Assembly: GCA_963728285.1 (NCBI GenBank)
Contig: CAVSJR010000003.1
Location: 675,311 to 739,310 of the forward strand
Reading direction: 5' to 3'
Source of the DNA: CAVSJR01 sp963728285
Lineage (GTDB): Bacteria; Actinomycetota; UBA4738; HRBIN12
DNA length: 64,000 nt
Shown: positions 48,601 through 56,982 of the stretch, piece after piece
Position numbering within the stretch: position 1 is the stretch's first letter
How the letters are laid out: every line of letters begins with the position of its first letter
Made by a program: the position numbers and the translations under genes
The notes under the pieces: generated by a model
Databases searched by the model: none
What the model was told of the DNA's origin: nothing
What the model saw: only the letters and a program-made list of their open reading frames with translations

Positions 48601-49746
48601 CCCCGGCCAGCTCACGAAGACGGTGTCGGTCTCGGTCAAGGGCGATGTCCTGGACGAGATCGACGAGACGTACGCGGTCGACCTCTCCAACCCCTCGAAC
48701 GCGAACGTCGCGGACGGAAACGGCGTGGGGCAGATCACCGACGACGATGCGCTTCCGGACGTGTCCGTGGGTGACGCCGGCGTGACGGAGGGAGACGCCG
48801 GCACGGACAACGCCACCTTCACGGTCACGCTCTCGGTCCGCGAGCGGCCGGGACGTCACGGTCGACTACGCGACGGCCGACGGAACCGCCGTGGAGCCCG
48901 ACGACTACGCGGCCACGAGCGGCACGCTGACGTTCTCGCCGGGCGAGACGACGAAGGACGTGGACGTGCCCGTGGAGGGCGACCTGGCCGCCGAGCCGGA
49001 CGAGACGTTCGTCCTGAACCTCGCCACTCCGGTGAACGTCACCGTCGTGGACGGCCAGGGCGATGCCACCATCACCGACAACGACCCCGATCCCTCGGTG
49101 TCGGCCGACGACGTGTCGGTGGACGAGGTCGACACGGGCTCCACGTCGACCGCGAGCTTCACGGTCTCGCTCTCGGCGTCCAGCTTCAAGACCGTGACGG
49201 TCGACTACGCGACCGCCGACGACACCGCGGTGGCCCCCGACGACTACACGGCCACGAGCGGCACCCTGACGTTCGCGCCGGGCGAGACGACGAAGACGGT
49301 CGCCGTCGACGTCGTGGGCGACACGGCCGACGAGCCGGACGAGACGTTCACCCTCGAGCTCTCGAACGCCGTCGAATGCCTCGGCCGTCGGAGGAGACGG
49401 CACCGGCACGATCACCGACAACGACAAGATCCCGACGTCCATCGTCCTCGCCTCGGCGACCAAGTCGAAGGCCAAGGTCACCGCCGGCGCCACCCTCCTG
49501 AACGCGGAGGTCGGTATGACGGTGACCATCAAGATGCAGAAGAAGAAGGGCAGCAAGTACGTGCGGGGGCTGTCGAGGACCTCGGTGGTGCGGACGGTGA
49601 CCGACGCCGACAGCGACCTCGTGATGGAGGGTCGCATCACCAAGAAGTTCAAGAAGCCGCCCAAGGGCGCGTACAGGTTCGTGATCTCCTTCCCGGGGGA
49701 TGCGACGCACCTGCCCAGCGAGGCGATCAAGAAGTTCAGGTCCTGA
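45633..49746 (+). CDS. secreted Calx-beta repeat protein, about ten frameshifts
   Basis: Secreted surface protein of about 1,370 residues. A signal peptide (ALVIVLGLPGTAQA) is followed by 11 Calx-beta domains of about 112 residues, each with a VSVxDVxVxEGxxGT opening, the TVTVxYATxxGTA core and a GTIxDDD end, where acidic clusters bind calcium. Domains begin near 45.70, 46.06, 46.39, 46.73, 47.07, 47.41, 47.74, 48.08, 48.42, 48.76 and 49.09 kb. A basic C-terminal domain ends KKPPKGAYRFVISF. Breaks near 45665, 46234, 46343, 46932, 47033, 47330, 47460, 47678, 48839 and 49374 each fit one extra base. Adhesion or matrix role likely. Confidence 0.8.
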
Positions 49747-49775
49747 CGCTGCGCGATCCGGGGACGTGCCGGCCC

Positions 49776-49781
49776 TAGACT
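49776..49781 (+). promoter_or_regulatory. -10 box of membrane protein gene
   Basis: TAGACT, giving a start about 49788 and a leader of roughly 38 bases with GGGGGAGG before the ATG at 49826. Confidence 0.3.
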
Positions 49782-49825
49782 GAGGGCCCGTCCCCGGTGA
49801 GGGACGCCACGGGGGAGGCGTGTTC

Positions 49826-52033
49826 ATGGGCGAACGCGGACGCGGCACCGCCACGCTCGAGTCGACCGCCCGGGACGGGCGTGCAGACGAGGCCGGGCAG
49901 AGGTCGTCGACCGGGCAAGGGATCTTCAATGCGCGGCAGGCGCCGCTGGCGATCGTGGTCCTCGCCGTGCTCTTCAATCTGTGGGTCCTCAGGGCCGAGG
50001 CCACCCCGGTCCAGAACCTGAACGACGCGTCGATCCACGCCTCGATGGTCCGCTGGGCCGAGTCCCGGATCCGCGACGGCCACGTGCCGCTCGACGGCTG
50101 GTATCCGTACCTGTCGCTCGGGTCCTCCCGCTTTCACCACTATCAGAGCCTCCCGCACATCCTGACGGCCTACGCCTCCGTCGCGTTCGGCCCCTCGACG
50201 TTCCAGTGGTCGCTGTACCTGCTGCTCGCGCTGTGGCCGTTCTCCGTGTACTGGGGGGCGCGCCTGCTCGATCTCGATCCGTGGCCGGCCGCCGTCGCGG
50301 CGGCGATCTCGCCGCTGCTCACGAGCGCGCCGGGGCTCGGCTACGAGTTCGGGAGCTACGTCTGGCGCGGCTCGGGGACCTGGAGCCAGCTGTGGGGGAT
50401 GTGGATGCTTCCGCTCGCGTGGGGGCTGAGCTGGCGGGCGGTGGCACGCAACCGCTCGCTGGCCCTCGGCGCGCTCGCCGTCGCCCTCACGATCGCGCTG
50501 CACCTGCTCACCGGCTATCTCGCGTTGCTCTCCATCGGGATGTGGGTGCTCGCCGCGCCGAGCGAATTTCGCCGGCGCCTCGTTCGCGCAGCGCTCGTCG
50601 GCGTGGGCGCGCTGCTGGCGGCGTCGTGGATGCTCGTGCCGCTGCTCGTGGACGCGAAGTGGACGATCGAGGACGAGTTCTCCCGCAACACCCACTTCTA
50701 CGACTCCTTCGGCGCCCGTCGCATCCTCGCGTGGCTTCTCTCGGGACAGATCTTCGACGCCGACCGGCTCCCGGTCGTCACCGTGCTCGCCGGGATCGGC
50801 CTGGTGATCGCGATCGCGCGATGGCGGAGGGACGAGCCCTCGAGGGCGATCCTGCTCGCCGGAGGGCTCAGCCTGCTGCTGTTCTTCGGGCGTCCGACGC
50901 TCGGGCCGCTGATCGACCTGCTGCCGGGCGGGTCGAACCTGTTCCTGCGCCGCTACATCATGGGCGTGCACCTCGCCGGCATCTACCTTGCGGGGGTGGG
51001 CGGATGGTGGCTCGTCGGCTTCCTTCGGCGGCGGCTGGCGTCATGGAGGCCGTCGCTGCGTCCCGCGGCCGTCGCGGCCGCCGCCGGCCTGATCGTGCTG
51101 ATCGTCCTCGCGCCCGCCCTCCTCGAGCGGCGCGCGTTCGCGGCCAAGGACGCGACGTGGGTCCAGGAGCAGCGGCTGGCCGACGCGACCGACGGGGCCG
51201 CGTTCGCCTCCCTGGTGGCCCGGGCGAAGGCGCTCGGTGGGGGGCGGGTCTTCGCCGGCGCTCGCTCGGGCGGCGGACCGGACTACCGGATCGGCACGGT
51301 GCCGGCCTACGCGTCGCTGCTGAACCACGACGTGGACGCCGTCGGGTTCACGCGGCCGACGTGGTCGCTCGCCTCCGGCGTCGAGGTGCGATTCGACCCG
51401 GCGAACCCGGCCCACTACGACCTGTTCAACGTGCGCTTCGTGATCCTGCCCGAGGGGCAGGAGCCGGGCGTGGCCGCGGAGGAGGTCGCGCGGGCGGGCC
51501 GCCACGTCCTGTGGTCCGTTCCGGCGACCTCGGCCTACCTTCGCGTGGTCGACACCATCACGCCGATCCTCGTCGATCGCACGAACCTCGGGCAGCAGAT
51601 GTCGAGCTTCATCGACTCGGGCCTCCCCGCAGAGGGGCTCTTCCCGACGGTGGGGTTCTCCGGGGACCCGCCCGCCGCCCCGTCGCTCCCGCCCGATGCG
51701 GCGCCCGATGAGCCGCCGGGTGTCGTCGTCGAGGAGTTCGACGGCCCGGCCGACGGCTTCTTCGCGGGGACGGTGCGCGCCGAGCGGCCCGCCGTCGTGC
51801 TGCTGAAGGCGTCCTACGATCCCCGCTGGCGGGCGTCGGTCGACGGCGTCGAGGCTCCCACGCAGATGGTCGCGCCGGCCTCCGTAGGCGTGCCGGTGGG
51901 TCCGGGGCAGCACCGGATCGTCTTCACCTACGAGCCCTATCCCTGGTACCCGGTGTGGCTCGCCGCGGGGGCGCTGTCCCTGATGGGCCTCCTCTGGGCC
52001 CAGGACCTCCTCGGGCGCCGCGAGACCGAATAA
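49826..52033 (+). CDS. large multi-pass membrane protein (PTPS-related/GT-C-like)
   Basis: 735 residues, about 12-13 membrane segments after a polar N-terminus of 35 residues. LNDASIHASMVRWAESRIRD in the first outer loop and YPYLSLGSSRFHHYQSLPHI resemble the '6-pyruvoyl-tetrahydropterin synthase-related' membrane domain, related to GT-C and YfhO glycosyltransferases; an acidic pair suited to a lipid-phosphosugar enzyme is not proven. The C-terminal 230 residues are a soluble outer domain (FDPANPAHYDLFNVRFVILP) ending in one last helix. Likely role in envelope glycan assembly. Complete, unlike its neighbours. RBS GGGGGAGG. Confidence 0.65.
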   Translation: MGERGRGTATLESTARDGRADEAGQRSSTGQGIFNARQAPLAIVVLAVLFNLWVLRAEATPVQNLNDASIHASMVRWAESRIRDGHVPLDGWYPYLSLGSSRFHHYQSLPHILTAYASVAFGPSTFQWSLYLLLALWPFSVYWGARLLDLDPWPAAVAAAISPLLTSAPGLGYEFGSYVWRGSGTWSQLWGMWMLPLAWGLSWRAVARNRSLALGALAVALTIALHLLTGYLALLSIGMWVLAAPSEFRRRLVRAALVGVGALLAASWMLVPLLVDAKWTIEDEFSRNTHFYDSFGARRILAWLLSGQIFDADRLPVVTVLAGIGLVIAIARWRRDEPSRAILLAGGLSLLLFFGRPTLGPLIDLLPGGSNLFLRRYIMGVHLAGIYLAGVGGWWLVGFLRRRLASWRPSLRPAAVAAAAGLIVLIVLAPALLERRAFAAKDATWVQEQRLADATDGAAFASLVARAKALGGGRVFAGARSGGGPDYRIGTVPAYASLLNHDVDAVGFTRPTWSLASGVEVRFDPANPAHYDLFNVRFVILPEGQEPGVAAEEVARAGRHVLWSVPATSAYLRVVDTITPILVDRTNLGQQMSSFIDSGLPAEGLFPTVGFSGDPPAAPSLPPDAAPDEPPGVVVEEFDGPADGFFAGTVRAERPAVVLLKASYDPRWRASVDGVEAPTQMVAPASVGVPVGPGQHRIVFTYEPYPWYPVWLAAGALSLMGLLWAQDLLGRRETE

Positions 52034-52225
52034 GCGCTGCTCACGACGCCTTTCCGGGGAACGCTGACCCGGAGGGCGCCGCCCGAGGCTTCGGCCCGCT
52101 TCTTTCTCCTTCGGTGCCCTTAAGGACATCCAGGTGGCTGCCGAATGCATAAAGGAACTTGTCCCCCGGATGGGGGCGATCCGCGAGGTCGCCCCGCCGG
52201 ACCGTAGGAAAGGATCCGTACAGTG

Positions 52226-53036
52226 ATGAAGCGAGTGAGGAGTGTGCGGCTGCGAGCAGCGGCCACCGCAGGGCTCGTCGTCGTGCTCGTCGCCTCGTTC
52301 GCGGCGATCTCGGCGGCCGCCGGCGGCTCTGGCACGATCCACAGCTGTGTGGCCAGGAAGTCGAAGACGGTCAAGATCCTGAAGGTCGGCCAGCGGTGCC
52401 CGCGTGGCTATCGTGCGGTCGACTGGAACGCGGCGGGCGCCACGGGTGCCGTGGGCGTGACCGGCCCGGCCGGCGTGACCGGCCCGGCGGGCGTGACCGG
52501 CGTGACCGGCGCGACCGGCGCGACCGGACCAGGCGCGGGCGCCACCGGCGCGACCGGCGCCACCGGCGCGACTGGGGCATCCGGCTCGGACGGCCTCGAT
52601 GGCCTCACCGGCGCGACCGGCGCCACCGGCGCGACGGGGGCATCCGGCTCTGACGGCGCCGACGGCGTCACCGGCGCCACGGGCCCGAGCGGTCCGGCCG
52701 GCCCGACCGGCGTGACCGGGGCATCCGGCTCGGACGGCCTCGACGGCGTCACCGGGCCAACGGGGGCCACCGGTCCCGGCATCGGCGGCGTGACGATCGT
52801 CCAGGGAACCGCGACGGCCTCGAACAACACCACTCCGAAGACCGCCACGGCGACGTGCCCGGGCGCGACGAGTGCTCTCGGCGGCGGCTACACGGTTGCG
52901 GGTGCTGCGACGGACGAGGTCATCGTCTTCGACAGCCACCCGACGAGCGCGACCGTCTGGTCGGTCTCCGGGATCCGGACGGCGCGGCGGACCCGCACCG
53001 AACTGGTCGCTTCGCGCCTACGTGGTCTGCGCCTAG
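52226..53036 (+). CDS. secreted collagen-like Gly-X-Thr repeat protein, frameshift near end
   Basis: About 269 residues. Signal peptide to about residue 32 (AAISAAAG), a short cysteine-containing head (HSCVARKSKTVKILK), then residues about 72-188 of unbroken Gly-X-Y triplets, mostly GAT, GVT and GPA, with three GASGSDG modules. The C-terminal head domain has TATATCPGATSALGGGYTVA and, after an indel near 52990, ends NWSLRAYVVCA with TAG at 53034. The GTG at 52223 is also a possible start. Bacterial collagen-like proteins form trimeric surface stalks; the ligand is unknown. A strong terminator follows. Confidence 0.75.
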
Positions 53037-53057
53037 GCGACACGGTCAACAGGGAAC

Positions 53058-53091
53058 GAGGGGCGGCCCGAGAGCCGCCCCTCTTCCTTTT
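53058..53091. terminator. intrinsic terminator, convergent genes
   Basis: Perfect 10-bp stem GAGGGGCGGC (53058-53067) / GCCGCCCCTC (53074-53083), loop CCGAGA, then TTCCTTTTG. It ends the collagen-like transcript and, read backwards, also lies beyond the TPR gene stop. Confidence 0.85.
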
Positions 53092-53104
53092 GTCGAGACG
53101 AATC

Positions 53105-53738
53105 TCACTCGCCCTCGACCTTGCCTTGGTCGTTGCCTCCGCCCAGGTTGAGGATCACGTCATCTGGGACTCGGGAGACGAGCCGCGGATCGAGCTGAAC
53201 GGCCGTCCCGAATTCCTCAGCCGGCCTCCTCCTCCTTGCCCAGATCGCGCAGCGAGAACGCCAGATTGAGGTGGGCGCTCGCGTTCTGGGGCTCGAGCTC
53301 GATGACCTGGTGATAGAGATCGACGGCTTCGAGCTTCGCTCCGAGCCGATAGCGGACCGTGGCGAGGTTGTACAGGGCGCGGGCGAACGTCGGATCGGTG
53401 TTCAGCGCAGCCCGATAGTTCTCCTCGGCGTCGGCCAGCCGGTTGTCGGCCTGCGCGAGAACGCCGAGGTTGTAGAACGCGAAGGCGTTGTCGGGGTCGT
53501 GGCGCAGGACGTCTCGGTAGGCCTCGCCGGCGGCCTCGACGTCTCCCGCGCGCTGCTCCGCCAGGCCGTGATCGAGCGCCTCTCGCGCGAGCTCTTGCTC
53601 GGTCTTGTCCCCACCCCCGCACGAGACGGCCAGCAGCAGGACGCAGGCGAGCCCCAGGGCGCGCAGCCCGCCGTTGCGGCCCTCGAGCAGATGACCATCG
53701 CGCGTTTTCAGCGAGTGAGCTGAGCGCGCCGGTGGCAT
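53105..53738 (-). CDS. TPR-repeat lipoprotein, frameshift near end
   Basis: Lipoprotein of about 211 residues. The lipobox LLLAVSC follows a long N-terminal stretch; TPR-like helices AAGEAYRDVLRHDPDNAFAF, NLGVLAQADNRLADAEENYR and NLATVRYRLGAKLEAVDLYH give at least three repeats for protein binding outside the membrane. An in-frame TGA at 53217 comes from an extra base near 53222; with it removed the protein continues EEFGTAVQLDPRLVSRVPDD to a TGA at 53105. The start at 53738 (ATG, weak GAGGT upstream) is the best of several. Divergent from the rplJ leader. Confidence 0.72.
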
Positions 53739-53916
53739 CACGACCTCGATCGTGGTTTCTCCAGGTGTCTCGGGGCGTGGGAGCACCTTCGCCCACCGAA
53801 GGGGTCTCATCAACCGCCGTCTGGGGGATCCTGGATGCCATGTGAGGGCTACGCAAGCAGGAGCCCGCCAATTGAGGCCCTCCGCTCCCGGCGGGCTTTG
53901 GTAGCCTGGCTCGGCT

Positions 53917-54024
53917 GCAGACAGCAGGGGCGGTTCGCCGCGTAATCCCCGTGGGGGCACCTGCCGAGGCGACGAAGGACCGGCATCCGTGCCCGCGCCT
54001 CCGCTGTCTGCGGGGGCGTTTTTT
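53917..54024 (+). ncRNA. ribosomal protein L10 leader with attenuator
   Basis: 5' leader of rplJ-rplL. GCAGACAGC (53917-53925) pairs with GCTGTCTGC (54003-54011), extended inside by GGGGCG (53927-53932) with CGCCTC (53996-54001): the closing stem of an L10 leader. The 3' strand overlaps an alternative terminator: GCCTCCG (53997-54003), loop CTGTCTG, CGGGGGC (54011-54017), then GTTTTTT (to 54024). The two folds exclude each other. Known L10 leaders bind the L10-L12 complex to stop further expression; here that would favour the terminator. Confidence 0.8.
53997..54024 (+). terminator. attenuator terminator before rplJ
   Basis: Seven-bp stem GCCTCCG/CGGGGGC (one G-U), seven-base loop, six T. 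It lies 15 bases before the rplJ ATG, so read-through must be controlled for the essential genes downstream. Confidence 0.7.
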
Positions 54025-54039
54025 CGTGGAGGAGGCCGG

Positions 54040-54861
54040 ATGGCGAAGGCGGAGAAGGTCGAGAAGGTCGCGACGCTGAAGGAGCGGATCGAGGGCTCCG
54101 AGGCGCTCCTGCTCGCCGACTACCGGGGCCTGACGGTCGTCGAGACGAAGGACCTTCGCACGAGCCTGCGGGAGGCGGACGCCGCCTTCGCAGTGGTCAA
54201 GAACACGCTCATGAAGCGAGCGGCGGGGGAGTCCGGGATGGACGTGCTCGACCCGCTGCTGGAGGGGCCCACCGCCGTGGCGTTCGTCCGCGGCGACGCG
54301 GTGCTCGCGGCCAAGCGCTTGTCGGAGGCCACGCGCAAGTTCCCCACCTTGGAGATCAAGGGCGGGTTCATGGAGGGGCGGCTGCTGTCCGCCGACGACG
54401 CGAAGGCGTTGGCGAAGCTCGACTCCCGCGAGGCGATGCTGGCTCAGATCGCCGGCATGGCGAAGGCGGAGATGTCGCGAGCGGCATCGATGTTCCAGGC
54501 CCTGCAGTCGCGCTTCCTCGGCGTCCTCGAGGCCCTGCGGGAGAAGGTCCCGGGCGAGCCCGAGGCGGAACCCGAGGCTCCCGCTGAGGCCGAACCGCCC
54601 GCGGAAGCGGAGGCCGAGGCTCCCGCGGAGGCGGAGTCGACCGCGGCAGCCGAGCCCGAGGCTCCAGCCGAGCCCCAGGCTGGGGAGGCCGAAGCTCCCG
54701 CGGAGGCGGCTCCCAGCGCGGAGGCCGCGGCCCCGGAGTCGGAAGGGGCCGAGCCGACCGCGAGCACCGAAGAGCCGGCCGAAGCTTCGTCGGGCGAGAC
54801 GTCCGGCGAGTCCACGAGCGAGAACGACGGCGAGGCGACGCCTCCCGCCGCCGAGGAGTAG
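54040..54861 (+). CDS. rplJ: 50S ribosomal protein L10 with acidic C-terminal tail
   Basis: L10, which anchors the L7/L12 stalk. 273 residues from the ATG with GGAGGAGG upstream; an in-frame ATG/CTG region before it lies in the leader. The L10 fold covers about residues 1-170: EALLLADYRGLTVVETKDLR, AFAVVKNTLMKRA and ISGMAKAEMSRAASMFQALQ-like helices before the stalk-binding part. The last 100 residues are Ala/Glu/Pro-rich (EAEPEAPAEAEPPAEAE) and very acidic, unlike the usual 165-180-residue protein. No frame break despite the simple repeats. rplL follows by 10 bases. Confidence 0.93.
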   Translation: MAKAEKVEKVATLKERIEGSEALLLADYRGLTVVETKDLRTSLREADAAFAVVKNTLMKRAAGESGMDVLDPLLEGPTAVAFVRGDAVLAAKRLSEATRKFPTLEIKGGFMEGRLLSADDAKALAKLDSREAMLAQIAGMAKAEMSRAASMFQALQSRFLGVLEALREKVPGEPEAEPEAPAEAEPPAEAEAEAPAEAESTAAAEPEAPAEPQAGEAEAPAEAAPSAEAAAPESEGAEPTASTEEPAEASSGETSGESTSENDGEATPPAAEE

Positions 54862-54871
54862 GAGGAGCGAC

Positions 54872-55273
54872 ATGGCGACCAAGAAGATGACCAGCGACGA
54901 GCTGCTCGATCAGTTCAGGGAGATGACGCTGCTCGAGCTGTCGGAGTTCATCAAGCAGTTCGAGGAGACGTTCGACGTGACCGCGGCCGCCGCGGCGCCC
55001 GTGATGATGCAGGCACCCGGCGCGGGGGCGGGCGGCGACGGCGGCGGCGGCGAGGAGGAGAAGACCGACTTCGACGTCGTGCTCACCGGCGCGGGCGACA
55101 AGAAGATCCAGGTGATCAAGGAGGTGCGCGCGCTGACGAGCCTCGGCCTGAAGGAGGCGAAGGACCTCGTCGACAGCGCGCCGAAGCCCGTGCTCGAGCG
55201 GGTGAACAAGGAGCAGGCGGACAAGGCGAAGGAGCAGCTCGAGGGCGCCGGCGCCACCGTCGAGGTGAAATAG
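54872..55273 (+). CDS. rplL: 50S ribosomal protein L7/L12
   Basis: 133-residue stalk protein that recruits translation GTPases. The N-terminal dimerisation part reads DQFREMTLLELSEFIKQFEE; the hinge is Ala/Gly-rich (MQAPGAGAGGDGGGGEEE); the C-terminal domain has DKKIQVIKEVRALTSLGLKE and LVDSAPKPVLERV. GGAGG seven bases upstream. The gene ends the operon; rpoB, its usual neighbour, is absent. Confidence 0.95.
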   Translation: MATKKMTSDELLDQFREMTLLELSEFIKQFEETFDVTAAAAAPVMMQAPGAGAGGDGGGGEEEKTDFDVVLTGAGDKKIQVIKEVRALTSLGLKEAKDLVDSAPKPVLERVNKEQADKAKEQLEGAGATVEVK

Positions 55274-55369
55274 AGCCGAACGGGCGTTCACCTACGTAGG
55301 TACACGCAGAGGCGCCGACCCGGACCGCAACCCCGGGTCATGCTTGTTGCGCCCAAGGCTATTTCCTTC

Positions 55370-55382
55370 TGAACATCATTCA
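55370..55382 (+). promoter_or_regulatory. TGAA-N5-TTCA inverted repeat
   Basis: TGAACATCATTCA, 63 bases before the XRE-type regulator gene. A perfect 4-base dyad is a plausible operator for autoregulation, but short. Confidence 0.25.
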
Positions 55383-55444
55383 ATGCTATGGTTGCGCGAA
55401 CGGGGGACGCAAACAGCCGTTCGATTGAAAGGGGGCGCGGCTCG

Positions 55445-55867
55445 ATGCGTAAGGATGGGAAGAACTTCGGTCAGCGACTGCGTGAAGCACGGATCAACGC
55501 GGGATTGAGTCAGTCGGAGCTCGAGGAGATCTCGGGCATTCCGAAGGCACGGCTGTCTCGGTACGAGAACGGGCACGTGGCGCCGTCCATCCAGACGCTC
55601 GAGCGTCTGTCGACGGCGTTGAAGGTTTCGGAGGCGTCGCTGCTCGGGGACGAGCGCGCCGTGCTCGAGTCGTTCTTCGCCAGGCTTCAGGAGCGCGGGA
55701 TCGAGATCGAGTCCTCCGAGCAGGGCGCGAGGCTGGCCGACGCCGTGGCGGACATGCTCCTGGCGGCGAGGGCCGCGAGCGACAGCGGCACGGAGACCGA
55801 CAATCCGCTCGCCGACCCGTCCATCGCCTCGGTCGGCTGGCTGTCGCTCGACGCGCCGAGGACCTAG
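55445..55867 (+). CDS. XRE-family transcriptional regulator
   Basis: 140 residues. An N-terminal HTH_3 domain covers about residues 8-64: FGQRLREARINAGLSQSELE, SGIPKARLSRYENGHVAPS and LERLSTALKVSEASLLG. The remainder is a helical, acidic region without a known fold (LADAVADMLLAARAASDSG). ATG at 55445 puts the HTH near the N-terminus; longer reading to 55388 is possible but adds a low-quality stretch. Target unknown. Followed by a strong hairpin. Confidence 0.75.
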   Translation: MRKDGKNFGQRLREARINAGLSQSELEEISGIPKARLSRYENGHVAPSIQTLERLSTALKVSEASLLGDERAVLESFFARLQERGIEIESSEQGARLADAVADMLLAARAASDSGTETDNPLADPSIASVGWLSLDAPRT

Positions 55868-55880
55868 CACCACCTGGCCA

Positions 55881-55912
55881 CGGGAGTCGGGGCGCCGACG
55901 CCCCGACTCCCG
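55881..55912. terminator. hairpin terminator, convergent genes
   Basis: Perfect 14-bp stem CGGGAGTCGGGGCG (55881-55894) / CGCCCCGACTCCCG (55899-55912), loop CCGA, between the regulator and the minus-strand RTX-like gene. No long T tract. Confidence 0.75.
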
Positions 55913-55943
55913 AGAGCCATCTTTCCTTCTCGCGGTGCCCCGC

Positions 55944-56705
55944 TTACGGGCAACTCCTCGCCCGGTCGCCCCTGCGGCTGCAGCGGTCGCGCCCGCCCCC
56001 TCCTGCCAGTCGGTCGCGGCCGCCTCCTCCGGCGAGCCGGTCACGCCCGGATCCGCCGCGCAGGCGGTCCCTGCCGCCCTGCCCGCGGAGCCGGTCGTTG
56101 CCGCCGTTTCCCTTCAGCGTGTCGTCGCCCCCGCGGCCCGAGATCCGGTCGTTGCCCCCGAGGCCACAGATGACGTCGTCGCCCGACGTCCCCGTCAGCC
56201 GATCGTTGCCCGCCGTGCCGCTCACGGTGCAGCCGCCGGCGCGGTCGAAGAACGTCGTCCTCAGCACCGATGAGTTGTTGGAGGGCGTCGGGTCGACGGT
56301 GGCGCTCGACGCGGACGGCGAGTTGTCCACGGGGCCGGCCTGCAGCCCACGCGCGTCGATCGTCACGGTCGCGGAGTCCCCGTTGTTCAGCGATCCGATC
56401 GTGCAGACCACGGTGGGGTCGCCCGCGCAGATCCCGACGTCCACGCTGGCCGAGTCGAGCGACAGCTCGGCGGGCAGCTGATCGGTCAGCGTGACGAGGT
56501 CCGCGGTGTCCGGCCCGTCGTTCGTCACGACGATGGTGTAGGTGACCTCCGCCCCAACGGGCGCGTGGTCCCGGTTCACGTCGGCGTCGATGGAGACATC
56601 GGCCGACGTCGCGGCGGCGGCCGGCGCTGCGGGCAGCAGCGCCGCCGCCCCCGCGACGAGCCCCACGGACGCCCCGGCGATGGCCGTTCGAACTCGATGC
56701 ATCAT
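55944..56705 (-). CDS. secreted DUF11 + RTX-like calcium-binding repeat protein
   Basis: 253 residues, complete. Signal peptide to about residue 32 (APAAAATS). A DUF11 beta-sandwich (DHAPVGAEVTYTIVVTNDGP to SLNNGDSATVTIDARGLQAG) is followed by nonapeptide RTX-type repeats: GTAGNDRLTGTSGDDVICG, GLGGNDRISGRGGDDTLKG, with GGxGxD calcium motifs, becoming Arg-rich (GGSGRDRLAGGGGRDR) at the end. It should fold on binding extracellular calcium. AGGGAG before the ATG. Secretion here is by Sec, not a type I system as in Gram-negatives. Confidence 0.75.
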   Translation of the reverse strand: MMHRVRTAIAGASVGLVAGAAALLPAAPAAAATSADVSIDADVNRDHAPVGAEVTYTIVVTNDGPDTADLVTLTDQLPAELSLDSASVDVGICAGDPTVVCTIGSLNNGDSATVTIDARGLQAGPVDNSPSASSATVDPTPSNNSSVLRTTFFDRAGGCTVSGTAGNDRLTGTSGDDVICGLGGNDRISGRGGDDTLKGNGGNDRLRGQGGRDRLRGGSGRDRLAGGGGRDRLAGGGGRDRCSRRGDRARSCP

Positions 56706-56982
56706 TCCCGCTCCCTTCGTTCGTCGAGGCGGTTATGCCTCGTTCGAAGCGAAGAAAACGCCCCTGAGCTGCGACGCGACCTTCGGCGAGCGATCGTCGC
56801 CGTTCGGCGTCACTCCCGGCGATGGCCCGATCGGCCGACCGAGCGAGGGGCATCCTCGAGACGGTGTTGCGGAAAAGGGCGCCAAGATTCGGCCGCGGCG
56901 GTTGGACCGGTTCCTCCGCAGGCGTAGGCTCGCCCGTGGTGGCCCAGTGTTGGGGCTCGCGCCAGGGGAAGGGGCGAAACGC

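Noticed and set aside
45633..49746. Programmed ribosomal frameshifting explaining the breaks
   Set aside because: Ten sites with no shared slippery heptamer or downstream structure; single-base errors are far simpler.
53881..53915. Promoter TTGAGG (53872) with TAGCCT (53902) for rplJ
   Set aside because: The spacer would be 24 bases, too long; only the TAGCCT box is plausible.
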